A stretch of 64,000 nucleotides of DNA from Streptomyces sp. B3I8 (GCF_030816915.1 NZ_JAUSYN010000002.1:4229501-4293500); one strand, 5' to 3'; positions 35,287 to 44,594 are shown, counted from the stretch's first letter. Notes: generated from the sequence alone by a model not told the origin. A program made the numbers and translations.

Positions 35287-37589
35287 GCGAGCCGTATGAC
35301 GCCGCGGACCGCCGCCTCACCGTCGAAGTACACGGACTCCTCCCGTACGTACGCGCCCGGACGCGGGGCGTGGATCATCATGCCGTTGCCCGTGTAGATG
35401 CCCACGTGGCCGAGGTCGTCGTAGAAGAAGACCAGGTCACCGGGGTGGGCCGCGGCGAGTGGCACGGTCGTGCCGCACCGGGCCTGCTCGGCGGGCGACC
35501 GCGGCAGCAGGAATCCGGCGGCCTTCCAGGCGGCCTGGACGAGGCCGGCGGCGTCGTACGAACCGGGGCCGGTCGCGCCCATGACGTACGGCCGCCCGGT
35601 CTGCGCCCGGGCGAACGCGGCGGCGGTCGCGGCCTTGTCCGCGGCGAGGGTGCCCGCCGCGGCGGGGGCGGGCGTGGTGGCGCCGGGGGAGGAGAGTCCC
35701 GAGTGGCTCGCGGGAGGGAGGCCGCCCGTGGTGCCTGTGGCCGGGATGCCGGCCGTGGTGCCTACGGCCGGGATGCTGCCCGTGCTTTCGATGGTCGGGA
35801 GCGAGTCGCCACTGCCCGCGGGCGCGTACGTGCCGGCGCCCGCGGCGGCCGGGAAGGTCACGGTGAGGCCGGTGGCGGGAAGCGGCCCGGGACCGCCGCC
35901 GGTGGCCGCGTATGAGCCGACACCGCCGATGCCGGGGAGGCCGCCGGTGGTGCCCGGGGCGGAGAATGAGCCGATGCCGTCCGTGGCCGGGAAGCTGCCG
36001 GTGCTGCTCACGCCGGGGAAGGCTCCGGTGCCGTTCGCGGCGGGATACGCGGGGGCGCCCTCCGCCGCCGGGAAGGCTCCGGTGCCGTTCGTGGCCGGAT
36101 AGGGGTCGGGGGCCGTCGGGTGGGCGTTGCCCGTGCCGAGGCCCGCTACGGCCGGGTACGCGCCCGTGCCGCCCGCGCCCGGGAACGCTCCGGCGCCGTC
36201 GCCCGTGGGGTACGGACCGGTGTTGCCGATGGCCGGGAAGGCCCCCGTGCCGTCCACGGCCGGGAAGCCGCCGTCAACCGCGGGGAAGCCGCCTGTGTTG
36301 TCCACCGCCGCCGGGTAGGCACCCGTGCCGTCCATCCCGGGGTAGGAGTAGGCAGTGCCGAGGGCCGGGAAGGAACCGGTGCCGTCCGCGGGAGGGAACG
36401 GCTGGGAGGCGCCCGCCCCCGCCATGGAACCCATGGAACCCATGGAACCCGTGGAACTCATGGAACCCATGCCGCTCACCGCCGGGAAAGCCCCGGTGTC
36501 CGTGCCCGGGTACGCGCCGGAGCCGTCGAAGCCCGGGTAGGCGGCCGCGCCGGCGCCCATGGCCGGGAACGAACCCGTGTTCTCCACGCCCGGATACGCG
36601 CCCGTAGTGCCGACCGCCGGGAACGACCCGGTGGCGCCCACGGTCGGAAAGGAGCCGGTGCTGTCGACGGCCGGGAAGGAGCCCGTGCCGCCCACGGCCG
36701 GGAAGGCATCCGTGCCGCTCGTGCCCGCGTACGCCCCGGACGGCATTCCCTGTCCCGGTCCCGGGGCGAGCTCGGCCGTGGGGGAGGAGAACGTCCACGA
36801 CTGCGACTGCGACTGGGGCTGCGCCTGGGGCGCGCTCTCCAGTGCCGCACGCGGGGCGCCGGTCCGTTGCGACAGCAGTACGCGCGCTGCGGCGAGCTTC
36901 CGCTGCGTCGCCTCCTTGGACGTCCGCGGCGACCGCTGCGGCGCCGCGCTCGGCGAGGCGGGCTTCCTGGGCGCCGGCAGTGCCGGCAGCTCCCGTCCCG
37001 AAGTGCCCGGCCCGAGGGCCGGGGTCTCGCGGGCGGCACCCAGCGCCGGGGCGCCCGGCCTCCGCCGCCGCTTCTCCGTCGCGGCCACCAGTTCGGCGAC
37101 GGTCCTGTCGATCGACGACTGGCGCAGGCCCTGCGGTCGCCGGTCCCCCGGGCGCTGCGCGGACCGACCGGGTGCCGGACGGTCCGGTCGCCGGTCGGCC
37201 GGCAGCACCGCCGCGACGGACGGGCCGAGTTTCGCGCGCGCCGTGTCGAGCCACTGCGTGCGCTTGGCGGCCTCCGCGGCGGGCCCCGACCGCTGCCGCT
37301 CCTTGGCGGCCAGGACGCGCGTCGCGTTGTAGGTCTCCGTGGCCGTCTCGACCCGTTGGTACAGGCTGTCGATCCGCTGCTGGACCTCCGCGTGGCTCGG
37401 TCCCGGCGGCTCGGCCTCGGGCGCGACATCCCCTGCCGGGGAGAACAGGGCCATGGGGTCCACGGCCATGGGATTCGGGGCCATGGGTTCCAGGGCCCGC
37501 GACGCTCGCGCGGGCGTACCCGGTCCTGCGGGGACCGCGGGAAACGCGGCGCGCGCACCGGCAGGGAGCGGTTTCTGGTCCGACGCCAA
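35283..37589 (-). CDS. NlpC/P60-fold protein lacking the catalytic Cys
   Basis: A 768-residue protein. A short coiled-coil-like segment lies at about 65-110 (SHAEVQQRIDSLYQRVETAT). A huge region of degenerate TGSFPAVG/TGAYPG repeats spans about 280-640, and a C-terminal NlpC/P60 domain follows (AQTGRPYVMGATGPG, GDLVFFYDDLGHVGIYTG). The catalytic His728 and third polar His740 are present, but the nucleophile motif DCSG is DAAG (Ala680), so peptidoglycan hydrolysis is unlikely. No signal peptide is visible. The TTG start has AAGGAG nine bases upstream. A c-di-AMP riboswitch lies in its leader, as for many Streptomyces wall hydrolases. Confidence 0.88.
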   Translation of the reverse strand: MASDQKPLPAGARAAFPAVPAGPGTPARASRALEPMAPNPMAVDPMALFSPAGDVAPEAEPPGPSHAEVQQRIDSLYQRVETATETYNATRVLAAKERQRSGPAAEAAKRTQWLDTARAKLGPSVAAVLPADRRPDRPAPGRSAQRPGDRRPQGLRQSSIDRTVAELVAATEKRRRRPGAPALGAARETPALGPGTSGRELPALPAPRKPASPSAAPQRSPRTSKEATQRKLAAARVLLSQRTGAPRAALESAPQAQPQSQSQSWTFSSPTAELAPGPGQGMPSGAYAGTSGTDAFPAVGGTGSFPAVDSTGSFPTVGATGSFPAVGTTGAYPGVENTGSFPAMGAGAAAYPGFDGSGAYPGTDTGAFPAVSGMGSMSSTGSMGSMGSMAGAGASQPFPPADGTGSFPALGTAYSYPGMDGTGAYPAAVDNTGGFPAVDGGFPAVDGTGAFPAIGNTGPYPTGDGAGAFPGAGGTGAYPAVAGLGTGNAHPTAPDPYPATNGTGAFPAAEGAPAYPAANGTGAFPGVSSTGSFPATDGIGSFSAPGTTGGLPGIGGVGSYAATGGGPGPLPATGLTVTFPAAAGAGTYAPAGSGDSLPTIESTGSIPAVGTTAGIPATGTTGGLPPASHSGLSSPGATTPAPAAAGTLAADKAATAAAFARAQTGRPYVMGATGPGSYDAAGLVQAAWKAAGFLLPRSPAEQARCGTTVPLAAAHPGDLVFFYDDLGHVGIYTGNGMMIHAPRPGAYVREESVYFDGEAAVRGVIRLA
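35700..36740 (-). repeat. Degenerate TGSFPAVG-type coding repeats
   Basis: Roughly thirty imperfect 8-12-residue units with the pattern (D/G)xTG(S/A)(F/Y)P(A/G)V within the NlpC/P60-fold gene, including a GSMGSMGSM stretch. At DNA level the GCCGGGAA(G/C) core recurs at short, irregular intervals. The units are likely extended and disordered. Confidence 0.8.
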
Positions 37590-37610
37590 GGGAGGCGACT
37601 CCTTCCGTGC

Positions 37611-37763
37611 TCCGCCTACCGGGTTAGCTGTCGGATTCGGGCGGATGATTCCGGAAGGACTGCCCTACGGCCCGTACGCGCGGGGCGGTTGGGCCGATTC
37701 ACCCCAGGTCTCGGTTGGGTCCCCGGCTCCGGCTGCCCGCGGGGGCGGGCCGGACTCGGCGGA
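37611..37763 (-). ncRNA. c-di-AMP riboswitch (ydaO/yuaA type)
   Basis: Read on the minus strand the leader contains the conserved blocks of the ydaO class in order: CCGCC (P1), GGGGACCCA, GGGGTGAATC, GGGCCGTAGGGC, then CCCGAATCCGACAGCTAACC and GGTAGGCGG closing P1. It ends seven bases before the AAGGAG ribosome site of the NlpC/P60-fold gene. In Streptomyces this class lies upstream of cell-wall hydrolase genes and shuts expression off when c-di-AMP is high. Identification is by recognised consensus, without a covariance search. Confidence 0.88.
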
Positions 37764-38138
37764 GGCCGCGCGGCCCGGCGACGTTCGCCGGTTGCGTCGA
37801 GCGGCCTGTCGGCACCGTAGCCAACGTGTGTGTCTCGTGTGAAGGTCGGAGTGCGTTATGTCCGATACATTTTTGTGACCTTCGCGTGAGGATCCGGTTG
37901 CCGTCGACGGTTCCGGCCAACCTGCGTAATCGTTCCGTCAGTTGCCCGTCCACCGGCCCGTTCCGTCGCCGCCGCCCGGCCACCAGCGGTGATCGCGCCG
38001 AGACGGCGTCCGGGCGACCGACCGGACGGTCTGAAGCCCGGCCGCCGTGGTGGGCACCGTCGCCCGGCTGAGAGCTTCGTCACGCGGGCCGCCCCGGCGC
38101 CCCGGGGTTCCCTACGGAGTTTCCGAGGGGGAGGCCGG

Positions 38139-38161
38139 TTGTCGGTGGGGCGCCCTAGACT
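38139..38161 (+). promoter_or_regulatory. DNA-damage (RecA-NDp/PafBC-type) promoter of pcrA
   Basis: TTGTCGGTG, eight bases, then TAGACT: an exact match to the actinobacterial RecA-independent DNA-damage promoter motif TTGTCRGTG-N8-TAnnnT. It ends nine bases before the pcrA ATG, so the transcript is nearly leaderless. The rest of the 580-bp gap (37590-38170) holds the riboswitch of the opposite gene and no other gene. Confidence 0.85.
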
Positions 38162-38170
38162 CGGGATGCG

Positions 38171-40897
38171 ATGAGCAGCCTCTTTGACGACAGCTTCCTG
38201 GCGGACCTCCAGGCCCCGCGGGCCCACGGTGAGGAACCCCCGCCACCGCCCGAGGACGAGCACGTACCGGAGCCGATTCCGGACGATCTGTTCGGCGGGA
38301 AGTTCGACGTGCCCCCGGACAGGTGGCAGGCCGGAGCGGGGGGCTCCGGCGAGGCCGGAGCCGGAGGCGGGTACTACCGCAACGGCGCCCTCCGCCCCGT
38401 CCTGGACGCGGCGGCCCTCCTGGACGGGCTGAACGAGAACCAGCGCGCGGCCGTCGTGCACGCCGGCTCCCCCCTGCTCATCGTCGCCGGCGCCGGCTCC
38501 GGCAAGACCCGCGTGCTCACCCACCGCATCGCGCACCTGCTGGCCGAGCGCGGCGTCCACCCCGGCCAGATCCTCGCCATCACCTTCACCAACAAGGCCG
38601 CGGGCGAGATGAAGGAGCGCGTCGAGCAGCTCGTCGGCCCGCGCGCGCACGCGATGTGGGTGATGACGTTCCACAGCGCCTGCGTCCGCATCCTGCGCCG
38701 GGAGAGCAAGCGGCTCGGCTTCACCTCGTCCTTCTCGATCTACGACGCCGCCGACTCCAAGCGTCTGATGGCCCTCGTCTGTCGTGACCTGGACCTCGAC
38801 CCCAAGCGCTTCCCGCCGAAGTCCTTCAGCGCCAAGATCAGCAACCTGAAGAACGAGCTGATCGACGAGGAGGACTTCGCGGCGCAGGCCGCCGACGGCT
38901 TCGAGAAGACGGTCGCCCAGGCCTACGCGCTCTACCAGTCGCGGCTGCGCGAGGCCAACGCGCTGGACTTCGACGACCTGATCATGACGACGGTCAACCT
39001 GCTGCGTGCCTTCCCGGACGTCGCCGAGCACTACCGCCGCCGCTTCCGGCACGTCCTGGTCGACGAGTACCAGGACACCAACCACGCCCAGTACGCCCTC
39101 GTGCGCGAACTGGTCGGCACCTCCGAGCACCCGGTCGACGTGCCGCCGGAGGCCCAGGTGCCGCCCGCCGAGCTGTGCGTCGTCGGTGACGCCGACCAGT
39201 CGATCTACGCCTTCCGCGGCGCGACGATCCGCAACATCCTCCAGTTCGAGGAGGACTACCCGGACGCGACGACGATCCTGCTGGAGCAGAACTACCGTTC
39301 CACGCAGACGATCCTGTCCGCCGCCAACGCGGTCATCGAGCGCAACGAGTCCCGCCGCCCGAAGAACCTGTGGACCAACGCGGGCTCGGGCGCGCAGATC
39401 ACCGGCTACGTCGCCGACACCGAGCACGACGAGGCCCAGTTCGTCGCCGACGAGATAGACCGTCTCACGGACGCGGGCGAGGCCAAGGCGGGCGACGTCG
39501 CCGTCTTCTACCGCACCAACGCCCAGTCCCGTGTCTTCGAAGAGGTGTTCATCCGCGTCGGTCTGCCCTACAAGGTCGTCGGCGGTGTTCGCTTCTACGA
39601 GCGCAAGGAGGTCCGGGACGTTCTGGCCTACCTGCGGGTCCTCGCCAACCCCGAGGACTCCGTTCCGCTGCGCCGGATCCTCAACGTGCCCAAGCGGGGA
39701 ATCGGCGAGCGCGCCGAGGCGATGATCGACGCCCTCGCGCAGCGCGAGCGGATCAGTTTCGCGCAGGCGCTGCGGCGCGTCGACGAGGCGTACGGCATGG
39801 CGGCCCGCTCCACCAACGCCGTCAAGCGGTTCAACGTACTGATGGAGGAACTGCGCACGGTCGTCGAGTCCGGCGCGGGCCCGGCGACGGTCCTGGAGGC
39901 CATCCTCGAACGCACCGGCTACCTGGCCGAGTTGCAGGCGTCGACGGACCCGCAGGACGAGACCCGGATCGAGAACCTCCAGGAACTCGCCGCCGTCGCC
40001 CTGGAGTTCGAGCAGGAGCGGGGCGCCGGGGCCGGGGCCGAGGACACGGCCGGGACGGGGACCGGGGGCGGGCAGGCGGCACCGGACGCCGCCACGGCGG
40101 CCGGGCCCGGGGACGGGGGAGCCGAGGGCGCGGACGCGGCGGCCGGGGATGCCGGGGCCGCAGCGGTTCCCGCGGCCGCGGCTGCTCCCGCTGCTCCCGG
40201 CGCCACCCTCGCCGACTTCCTCGAACAGGTCGCCCTGGTCGCCGACTCCGACCAGATCCCGGACGAGGAGGAGGACGGCTCGGGCGTCATCACCCTGATG
40301 ACCCTGCACACCGCCAAGGGCCTGGAGTTCCCGGTCGTCTTCCTCACCGGCATGGAGGACGGCGTCTTCCCGCACATGCGCGCGCTCGGTCAGACCAAGG
40401 AGCTGGAGGAGGAGCGGCGACTGGCGTACGTGGGCATCACGCGCGCCCGGGAGAGGCTCTACCTGACCCGCGCGGCACTGCGCAGCGCATGGGGGCAGCC
40501 GTCGTACAACCCGCCCTCCCGTTTCCTGGAGGAGATCCCCGACCAGCACGTGCAGTGGAAGCGGACGGGGTCGGCCGGTGCGCCGGCCGCGGGCGGAAAG
40601 CCGGGGCGCGGCTCGGGCGTCGCGGCCTCGCTGTCGTCGTCGCTGTCCTCCTCGTTCCCGTCCCGGTCACGTTCCTCGGCGGCGGGCGCCGCCGGGTTCG
40701 CGACGGGCCGGGGCGGCGCGGGGGACAAGCCCGCGGTCGATCTGTCCGTCGGCGACCGTGTCACCCACGACCAGTTCGGCCTCGGCACGGTGGTCTCGGT
40801 CTCCGGGGCGGGCGCGAAGGCGGAGGCGACGATCGACTTCGGCGACCCCAAGCCGAAGCGGCTGCTGCTGCGGTACGCGCCGGTGGAGAAGCTGTAG
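38171..40897 (+). CDS. pcrA: ATP-dependent DNA helicase PcrA/UvrD
   Basis: Superfamily 1A 3'-5' DNA helicase for nucleotide-excision repair and displacement of proteins from DNA. Motifs in order: AGAGSGKTRVLTHR (Walker A), ITFTNKAAGEM, LVDEYQDTN (Walker B), GDADQSIYAFRGA, EQNYRST, TLHTAKGLEFPVVF, YVGITRARERLYLTR. A C-terminal Tudor-like RNA-polymerase-binding segment (VGDRVTHDQFGLGTV) is present. The protein is 908 residues, longer than usual because of an Ala/Gly-rich insert of about 60 residues near 620-680 and a Ser-rich linker near 820. The upstream damage-type promoter fits its repair role. Confidence 0.96.
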   Translation: MSSLFDDSFLADLQAPRAHGEEPPPPPEDEHVPEPIPDDLFGGKFDVPPDRWQAGAGGSGEAGAGGGYYRNGALRPVLDAAALLDGLNENQRAAVVHAGSPLLIVAGAGSGKTRVLTHRIAHLLAERGVHPGQILAITFTNKAAGEMKERVEQLVGPRAHAMWVMTFHSACVRILRRESKRLGFTSSFSIYDAADSKRLMALVCRDLDLDPKRFPPKSFSAKISNLKNELIDEEDFAAQAADGFEKTVAQAYALYQSRLREANALDFDDLIMTTVNLLRAFPDVAEHYRRRFRHVLVDEYQDTNHAQYALVRELVGTSEHPVDVPPEAQVPPAELCVVGDADQSIYAFRGATIRNILQFEEDYPDATTILLEQNYRSTQTILSAANAVIERNESRRPKNLWTNAGSGAQITGYVADTEHDEAQFVADEIDRLTDAGEAKAGDVAVFYRTNAQSRVFEEVFIRVGLPYKVVGGVRFYERKEVRDVLAYLRVLANPEDSVPLRRILNVPKRGIGERAEAMIDALAQRERISFAQALRRVDEAYGMAARSTNAVKRFNVLMEELRTVVESGAGPATVLEAILERTGYLAELQASTDPQDETRIENLQELAAVALEFEQERGAGAGAEDTAGTGTGGGQAAPDAATAAGPGDGGAEGADAAAGDAGAAAVPAAAAAPAAPGATLADFLEQVALVADSDQIPDEEEDGSGVITLMTLHTAKGLEFPVVFLTGMEDGVFPHMRALGQTKELEEERRLAYVGITRARERLYLTRAALRSAWGQPSYNPPSRFLEEIPDQHVQWKRTGSAGAPAAGGKPGRGSGVAASLSSSLSSSFPSRSRSSAAGAAGFATGRGGAGDKPAVDLSVGDRVTHDQFGLGTVVSVSGAGAKAEATIDFGDPKPKRLLLRYAPVEKL

Positions 40898-41021
40898 GGG
40901 GAGCGCGCGGGGAGGCGGCGTCAGGGGGGAAGCGCCGCGGAGGGAGTGCGCGGCGCCGCGCGGGCAGCGGGAACGGCAGGCGGTGACGGGCGGTCGTCGG
41001 GGGACGGCCGGCCCGGTCCGG

Positions 41022-42630
41022 TTACGTCGGGTCCAGGCCGTGGCTGCGGAGCCAGGGGAGCGGGTCGACGGCCGCCCCGCCGCCGGGCCGGACCTCGAAG
41101 TGCAGGTGCGGGCCGGTGGAGTTGCCCGAATTGCCGGAGTAGGCGACCGGCTGGCCGGCCTTCACGGTCGCACCGTTGGCGACGCGGTAGCTGGAGAGGT
41201 GGCAGTACCACGTCTCCGTGCCGTCCTTCGCCGTCACGATCATCATGTTGCCGTACGCGCTGTTCCACTGCGTGCGCACGGTGCCGTCCGTCGCGGACAT
41301 CACCGTGGTGCCGAACGAGACGGGGAAGTCGATGCCGGTGTGGACGGACATCCAGTTGACGCCGGCCTGGCCGAAGTAGGCGCTGAGGCCCTTCTGGGTG
41401 ACCGGGAGGACGAACTTGGGGCGCAGCCGCTCCTTGCGGGCCGCTGCCGCCGCCGCTTTCTTCTGCTGGGCCGCCTGCTGTGCCCTCAGGTCGATGCGTT
41501 CCTGGGTGCGGCTGGCCCGGTCGGCGAAGTCGTCCGCGCCGGCGGACAGGCTCTGGAGCTGGGTGTCCAGCTTGTTGTTGGCGGCGACCGGCTTGACCGC
41601 GGTGGCCTCGGAGGATCCGGCGGCCGTCGTCTCCTTGCCGTCGCCATCGCCGAAGTCGACGGTGGCGGCGGCGATGGAGGCGACCCCGAGGACGCACACC
41701 GAGGGCACGGCGACGGTGAGCAGCGCGGAACGTTTTGCCGGGGCACGGCGGCGGGAGCGGGTGGCGGCACGGGCCGCGGTCCGCGAGAGCGGGGCGGGGC
41801 CGGCCTCTTCCTGGTCGTCGAGGAGGTCGGGGGCATCGTCGCCGTCGTCCGCCCCTGATTCCCCGCTCTCGAAGGAGTCGAAGGATTCGAACGTCGCGGT
41901 GGCCTGCTGGTCGAACGGTACGGCCTGTTCGATGACCGCCGTGGCCGGGTGGTCGAAGGGCTCCGCCGCCTCGAAGGTGGCGGTCGCCTGCTGGTCGAAG
42001 GACTGCGGGGCCTGGGGGGGCCGGGGCGTTCTCCGGTGCGAAACCCTCGTGCTGTTCCCGGGAGTCGGCTCCGCCGCCCGCGTTCCACTGCGTTGCGTCG
42101 TACACACCGCTGTCGAAGGTCTGGGTGCCCCACGCCCACTGCTGGGTGGCGCCCGCGCCGTCGGACTGCTGCTCCACCTGCTGCCAGGCCTGCGCGTCCC
42201 ACTGCCCGGTCGCCTCGGGTGCCCCGCCCTGCGCGGGGATGCCGCCCAGCTGCTGGTAGCCGTCGGTCCAGGCGGTCGCGTCGTGCGCGCCGGAGCCGTA
42301 CACGGGCTGGTGCCCGGCCGCGTACGGGTCGTAGGACGGCGTCTGCTGGTAACCGGCGCCGTACGTCTGGTCGGTGCCGGTCCACTGGGCGGCGTCGTAC
42401 GCGCCGGTGCCGGTGTCGGCGCCGGGGAAGTCGCCGAAGAGGGGATCGCTGCCGAAGGAGACGGACTGCTGTCCGCCGGGCGCCCCGGCCATGGTCGCGG
42501 AGGGATCACCGTAGGGGGTGAACTCGCCGTACTGGGCTTCCTGTCCGCCGTACGTCGCGTAGGACGCCGAGGCCGGTTCGGAAGCCGGGGCCGGGGAGGT
42601 TGCGGTCCCCGACGGGTGACGGTCGTTCAC
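41022..42630 (-). pseudogene. M23 metallopeptidase gene with homopolymer frameshift
   Basis: Membrane-anchored LytM-type peptidoglycan endopeptidase. The GTG start opens a Gln/Tyr/Gly-rich N-terminal region (about 205 residues) that ends in the wrong frame at a run of seven C (minus strand; G run at 42014-42020). The protein continues in a second frame (PPQAPQSFDQQATATF), then a transmembrane helix (LLTVAVPSVCVLGVASIAAA), a coiled coil (ERIDLRAQQAAQQKK) and a complete M23 domain (VHTGIDFPVSFG, GPHLHFEVRPGG, zinc-ligand motifs). Six C would restore one frame. Either a sequencing error, a phase-variable tract, or a new pseudogene. Confidence 0.82.
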
Positions 42631-42678
42631 CAACTTCTCTTTCGCCTCGACAACAGGGGCTGGCAGAGCAGTGCGGCG

Positions 42679-42708
42679 ACTGTACCCGGCGGTATGCGGG
42701 CGCGACAA
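42679..42708 (-). promoter_or_regulatory. Promoter of the M23 peptidase gene
   Basis: Minus strand TTGTCG, 18 bases, TACAGT: a good vegetative-type promoter about 50 bases upstream of the GTG. It lacks the GTG extension of the damage motif. Confidence 0.5.
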
Positions 42709-42720
42709 TCTTCTGCAGGT

Positions 42721-42844
42721 TTCACCCCTGAGGGAAACGGGCATTCGGCCGTGTTTCGGGGGGCGTTGGACACGGCTTGGCCCTATGTTCGAGTCGCGTT
42801 CGAGCGGTGTGGCCGTGCGGCGCGGCGGCCGCGTCAGGGGTGAA
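42721..42844. repeat. 11-bp inverted repeat flanking the M23 upstream region
   Basis: TTCACCCCTGA at 42721-42731 and its exact complement TCAGGGGTGAA at 42834-42844, 102 bases apart, on the upstream side of the M23 promoter. They could be paired regulator sites. Confidence 0.5.
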
Positions 42845-42914
42845 GGGTCCCCATGAGGCTTACCGCCGCCTGCGGCCCCCTCAGACCAAGGTCCCCCTCA
42901 GGCCACGGCCCCCC

Positions 42915-43826
42915 TCAGGCCACGGTGAGGCCGCCCACTTCCGTGCGGTCCTGTGCACGACCGCTCGGCCGGGCCGTCCCGTCGCCGGGCTCGGTGAGGC
43001 CGGCGTCCAGTGCCTGCCATACCCGCGCGGCGACCGCGGGGTGAACCGGCAGGGCGAGGTGGCCGATGCCGGTCACCCGCACGTTCTGTGCCGTCAGGTC
43101 CGGGTGGTCGATGCAGGCCGTCTCCACCGGGACCATCAGACGGTCCAGGTCGCTCCAGAAACTCACGAAGCGCGTGCGGCAGCCGGGCGCGGGCCGTCGC
43201 AACTCCTCCAGCACCGCGGAGTGTGGACGCATCTGCCGCACGATCGGGTGCGCGTCGGCGAGCGGCGCGACGCGCGTGCCGGAGTGCGGGGTGCCGAGCG
43301 TCACCAGGGTGCGCACCCGCAGGTCACCGCCGAGCCGCTGCACGTAGTAACGGGCGATCAGGCCGCCCAGGCTGTGTCCGACGACATCGACGTGCCCCTG
43401 GCCCGTGCGGGCGAGCAGATCCTCCACGTGCCGGCCCAGGAGTTCTGCGGCGACGCGGATGTCGCAGGTCAGCGGCGAGTAGTTGAGCGACTCGATCCGG
43501 CGGTGGCCGCTGCGGGCCAGGGAGCGACGCAGCAGGACGAAGGCCGAACGGTTGTCGACGAAGCCGTGGAGGAGGACGACCGGGGGACTGGACGAGCGGG
43601 GGAGGGAGGGGAGAGTGGTGTCGGGGGCGGTGCGGCGGGCGGCGTCGGCGTGGAGGGCGCCGGGGCGGCGCTCGGGGAGGAGGCCCGACGGATACAGCAG
43701 GAGGTGTCCCGCGAGGATCGCGGCCTCCAGGGCGGTCGCCCGGAGAAGGGGGACGAGGTGGGGGAAGGGTGCGCGGGGGTGGAGCGGGCGCGGGGGCCGA
43801 TCGGGTGCTGTTCCGGTGTCGTCCAA
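42915..43826 (-). CDS. Alpha/beta hydrolase, lipase-like
   Basis: A 303-residue esterase/lipase. The oxyanion-type motif is in VVLLHGFVDNRSAF; the nucleophile elbow VDVVGHSLGGLIARYYV holds the catalytic Ser; later candidates for the acid and His lie in FWSDLDRLMVP and GIGHLALPVHP. An N-terminal hydrophobic stretch (ALEAAILAGHLLLYPSGLLP) may anchor it in the membrane. The TTG start is supported by AGGAGG five bases upstream. It lies 284 bp upstream of the M23 gene on the same strand. Confidence 0.88.
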   Translation of the reverse strand: MDDTGTAPDRPPRPLHPRAPFPHLVPLLRATALEAAILAGHLLLYPSGLLPERRPGALHADAARRTAPDTTLPSLPRSSSPPVVLLHGFVDNRSAFVLLRRSLARSGHRRIESLNYSPLTCDIRVAAELLGRHVEDLLARTGQGHVDVVGHSLGGLIARYYVQRLGGDLRVRTLVTLGTPHSGTRVAPLADAHPIVRQMRPHSAVLEELRRPAPGCRTRFVSFWSDLDRLMVPVETACIDHPDLTAQNVRVTGIGHLALPVHPAVAARVWQALDAGLTEPGDGTARPSGRAQDRTEVGGLTVA

Positions 43827-44041
43827 GCCGGCCTCCTGTCGGTGCGCCGGTAGGGGAGCGCGCGGTCCGCGCAGGCGAGGGGCGGAACGTGTCCCACCGT
43901 GTGATTTCCCCCTCTGTGTGCGGCACGAAACGGCCGGTTGCGGGATGCTGGGGATAACGTTCGTTCACTTCGCTTCGACGTCGTGCAGTCGTCGCTGGCA
44001 ATCGCTTGTAGTCGCTTGTAGTCATGAAGGGAGTGGTGGGT

Positions 44042-44452
44042 GTGGCAGCGGGACCGATCCGTGTGGTGGTGGCCAAGCCGGGGCTCGACGGTCACGATCG
44101 CGGGGCCAAGGTGATCGCGCGGGCGCTTCGGGACGCGGGGATGGAGGTCATCTACACCGGGCTCCATCAGACACCGGAGCAGATCGTCGCCACGGCGATC
44201 CAGGAGGACGCCGACGCGATCGGGCTGTCGATCCTCTCCGGTGCGCACAACACGCTCTTCGCGGCGGTGATCGAGCTGCTGAAGGAGCGGGACGCGGAGG
44301 ACATCAAGGTCTTCGGCGGCGGGATCATCCCGGAGGCGGACATCGGTCCGCTGAAGGAGAAAGGCGTCGCGGAGATCTTCACACCGGGGGCGACGACCGC
44401 GTCGGTCGTGGACTGGGTGCGGGGAAACGTGCGGCAGCCGGCGGGCGCGTGA
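44042..44452 (+). CDS. icmB: Isobutyryl-CoA mutase small subunit (B12-binding)
   Basis: Small cobalamin-binding subunit that, with the large IcmA subunit encoded elsewhere, interconverts isobutyryl-CoA and n-butyryl-CoA, linking valine breakdown to butyrate-derived precursors. B12-binding signature: [12 protein letters not shown] (DxHxxG), [22 protein letters not shown]. 136 residues from the GTG with AAGGGAG at eight bases; in-frame GTG and ATG two and six codons upstream are alternatives. A 10-bp tandem duplication (CGCTTGTAGT) lies just upstream. Stand-alone location away from the large subunit is normal in Streptomyces. Confidence 0.93.
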   Translation: MAAGPIRVVVAKPGLDGHDRGAKVIARALRDAGMEVIYTGLHQTPEQIVATAIQEDADAIGLSILSGAHNTLFAAVIELLKERDAEDIKVFGGGIIPEADIGPLKEKGVAEIFTPGATTASVVDWVRGNVRQPAGA

Positions 44453-44594
44453 CCGGACGTGGTCCGCGTGACGGCGGGGGCGAGGGCCCGGGGCGATGCT
44501 CCTCCCATCCCCGCCGTACGGCCCGAACGGCCCGACTCCACCGCCCCTTCCCTCCCTCCCGCACCCCCGTACGCGGCGGTGGGCGCCGGCCGGC

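Noticed and set aside
42685..42708. TTGTCG upstream of the M23 gene as a damage-type promoter
   Set aside because: It lacks the RGTG extension and has an 18-base spacer to TACAGT, so it fits an ordinary vegetative promoter.
44453..44594. Small ORFs between icmB and DUF5691
   Set aside because: Pro/Arg/Ala-rich shadow translation with no ribosome site; convergent gap only.
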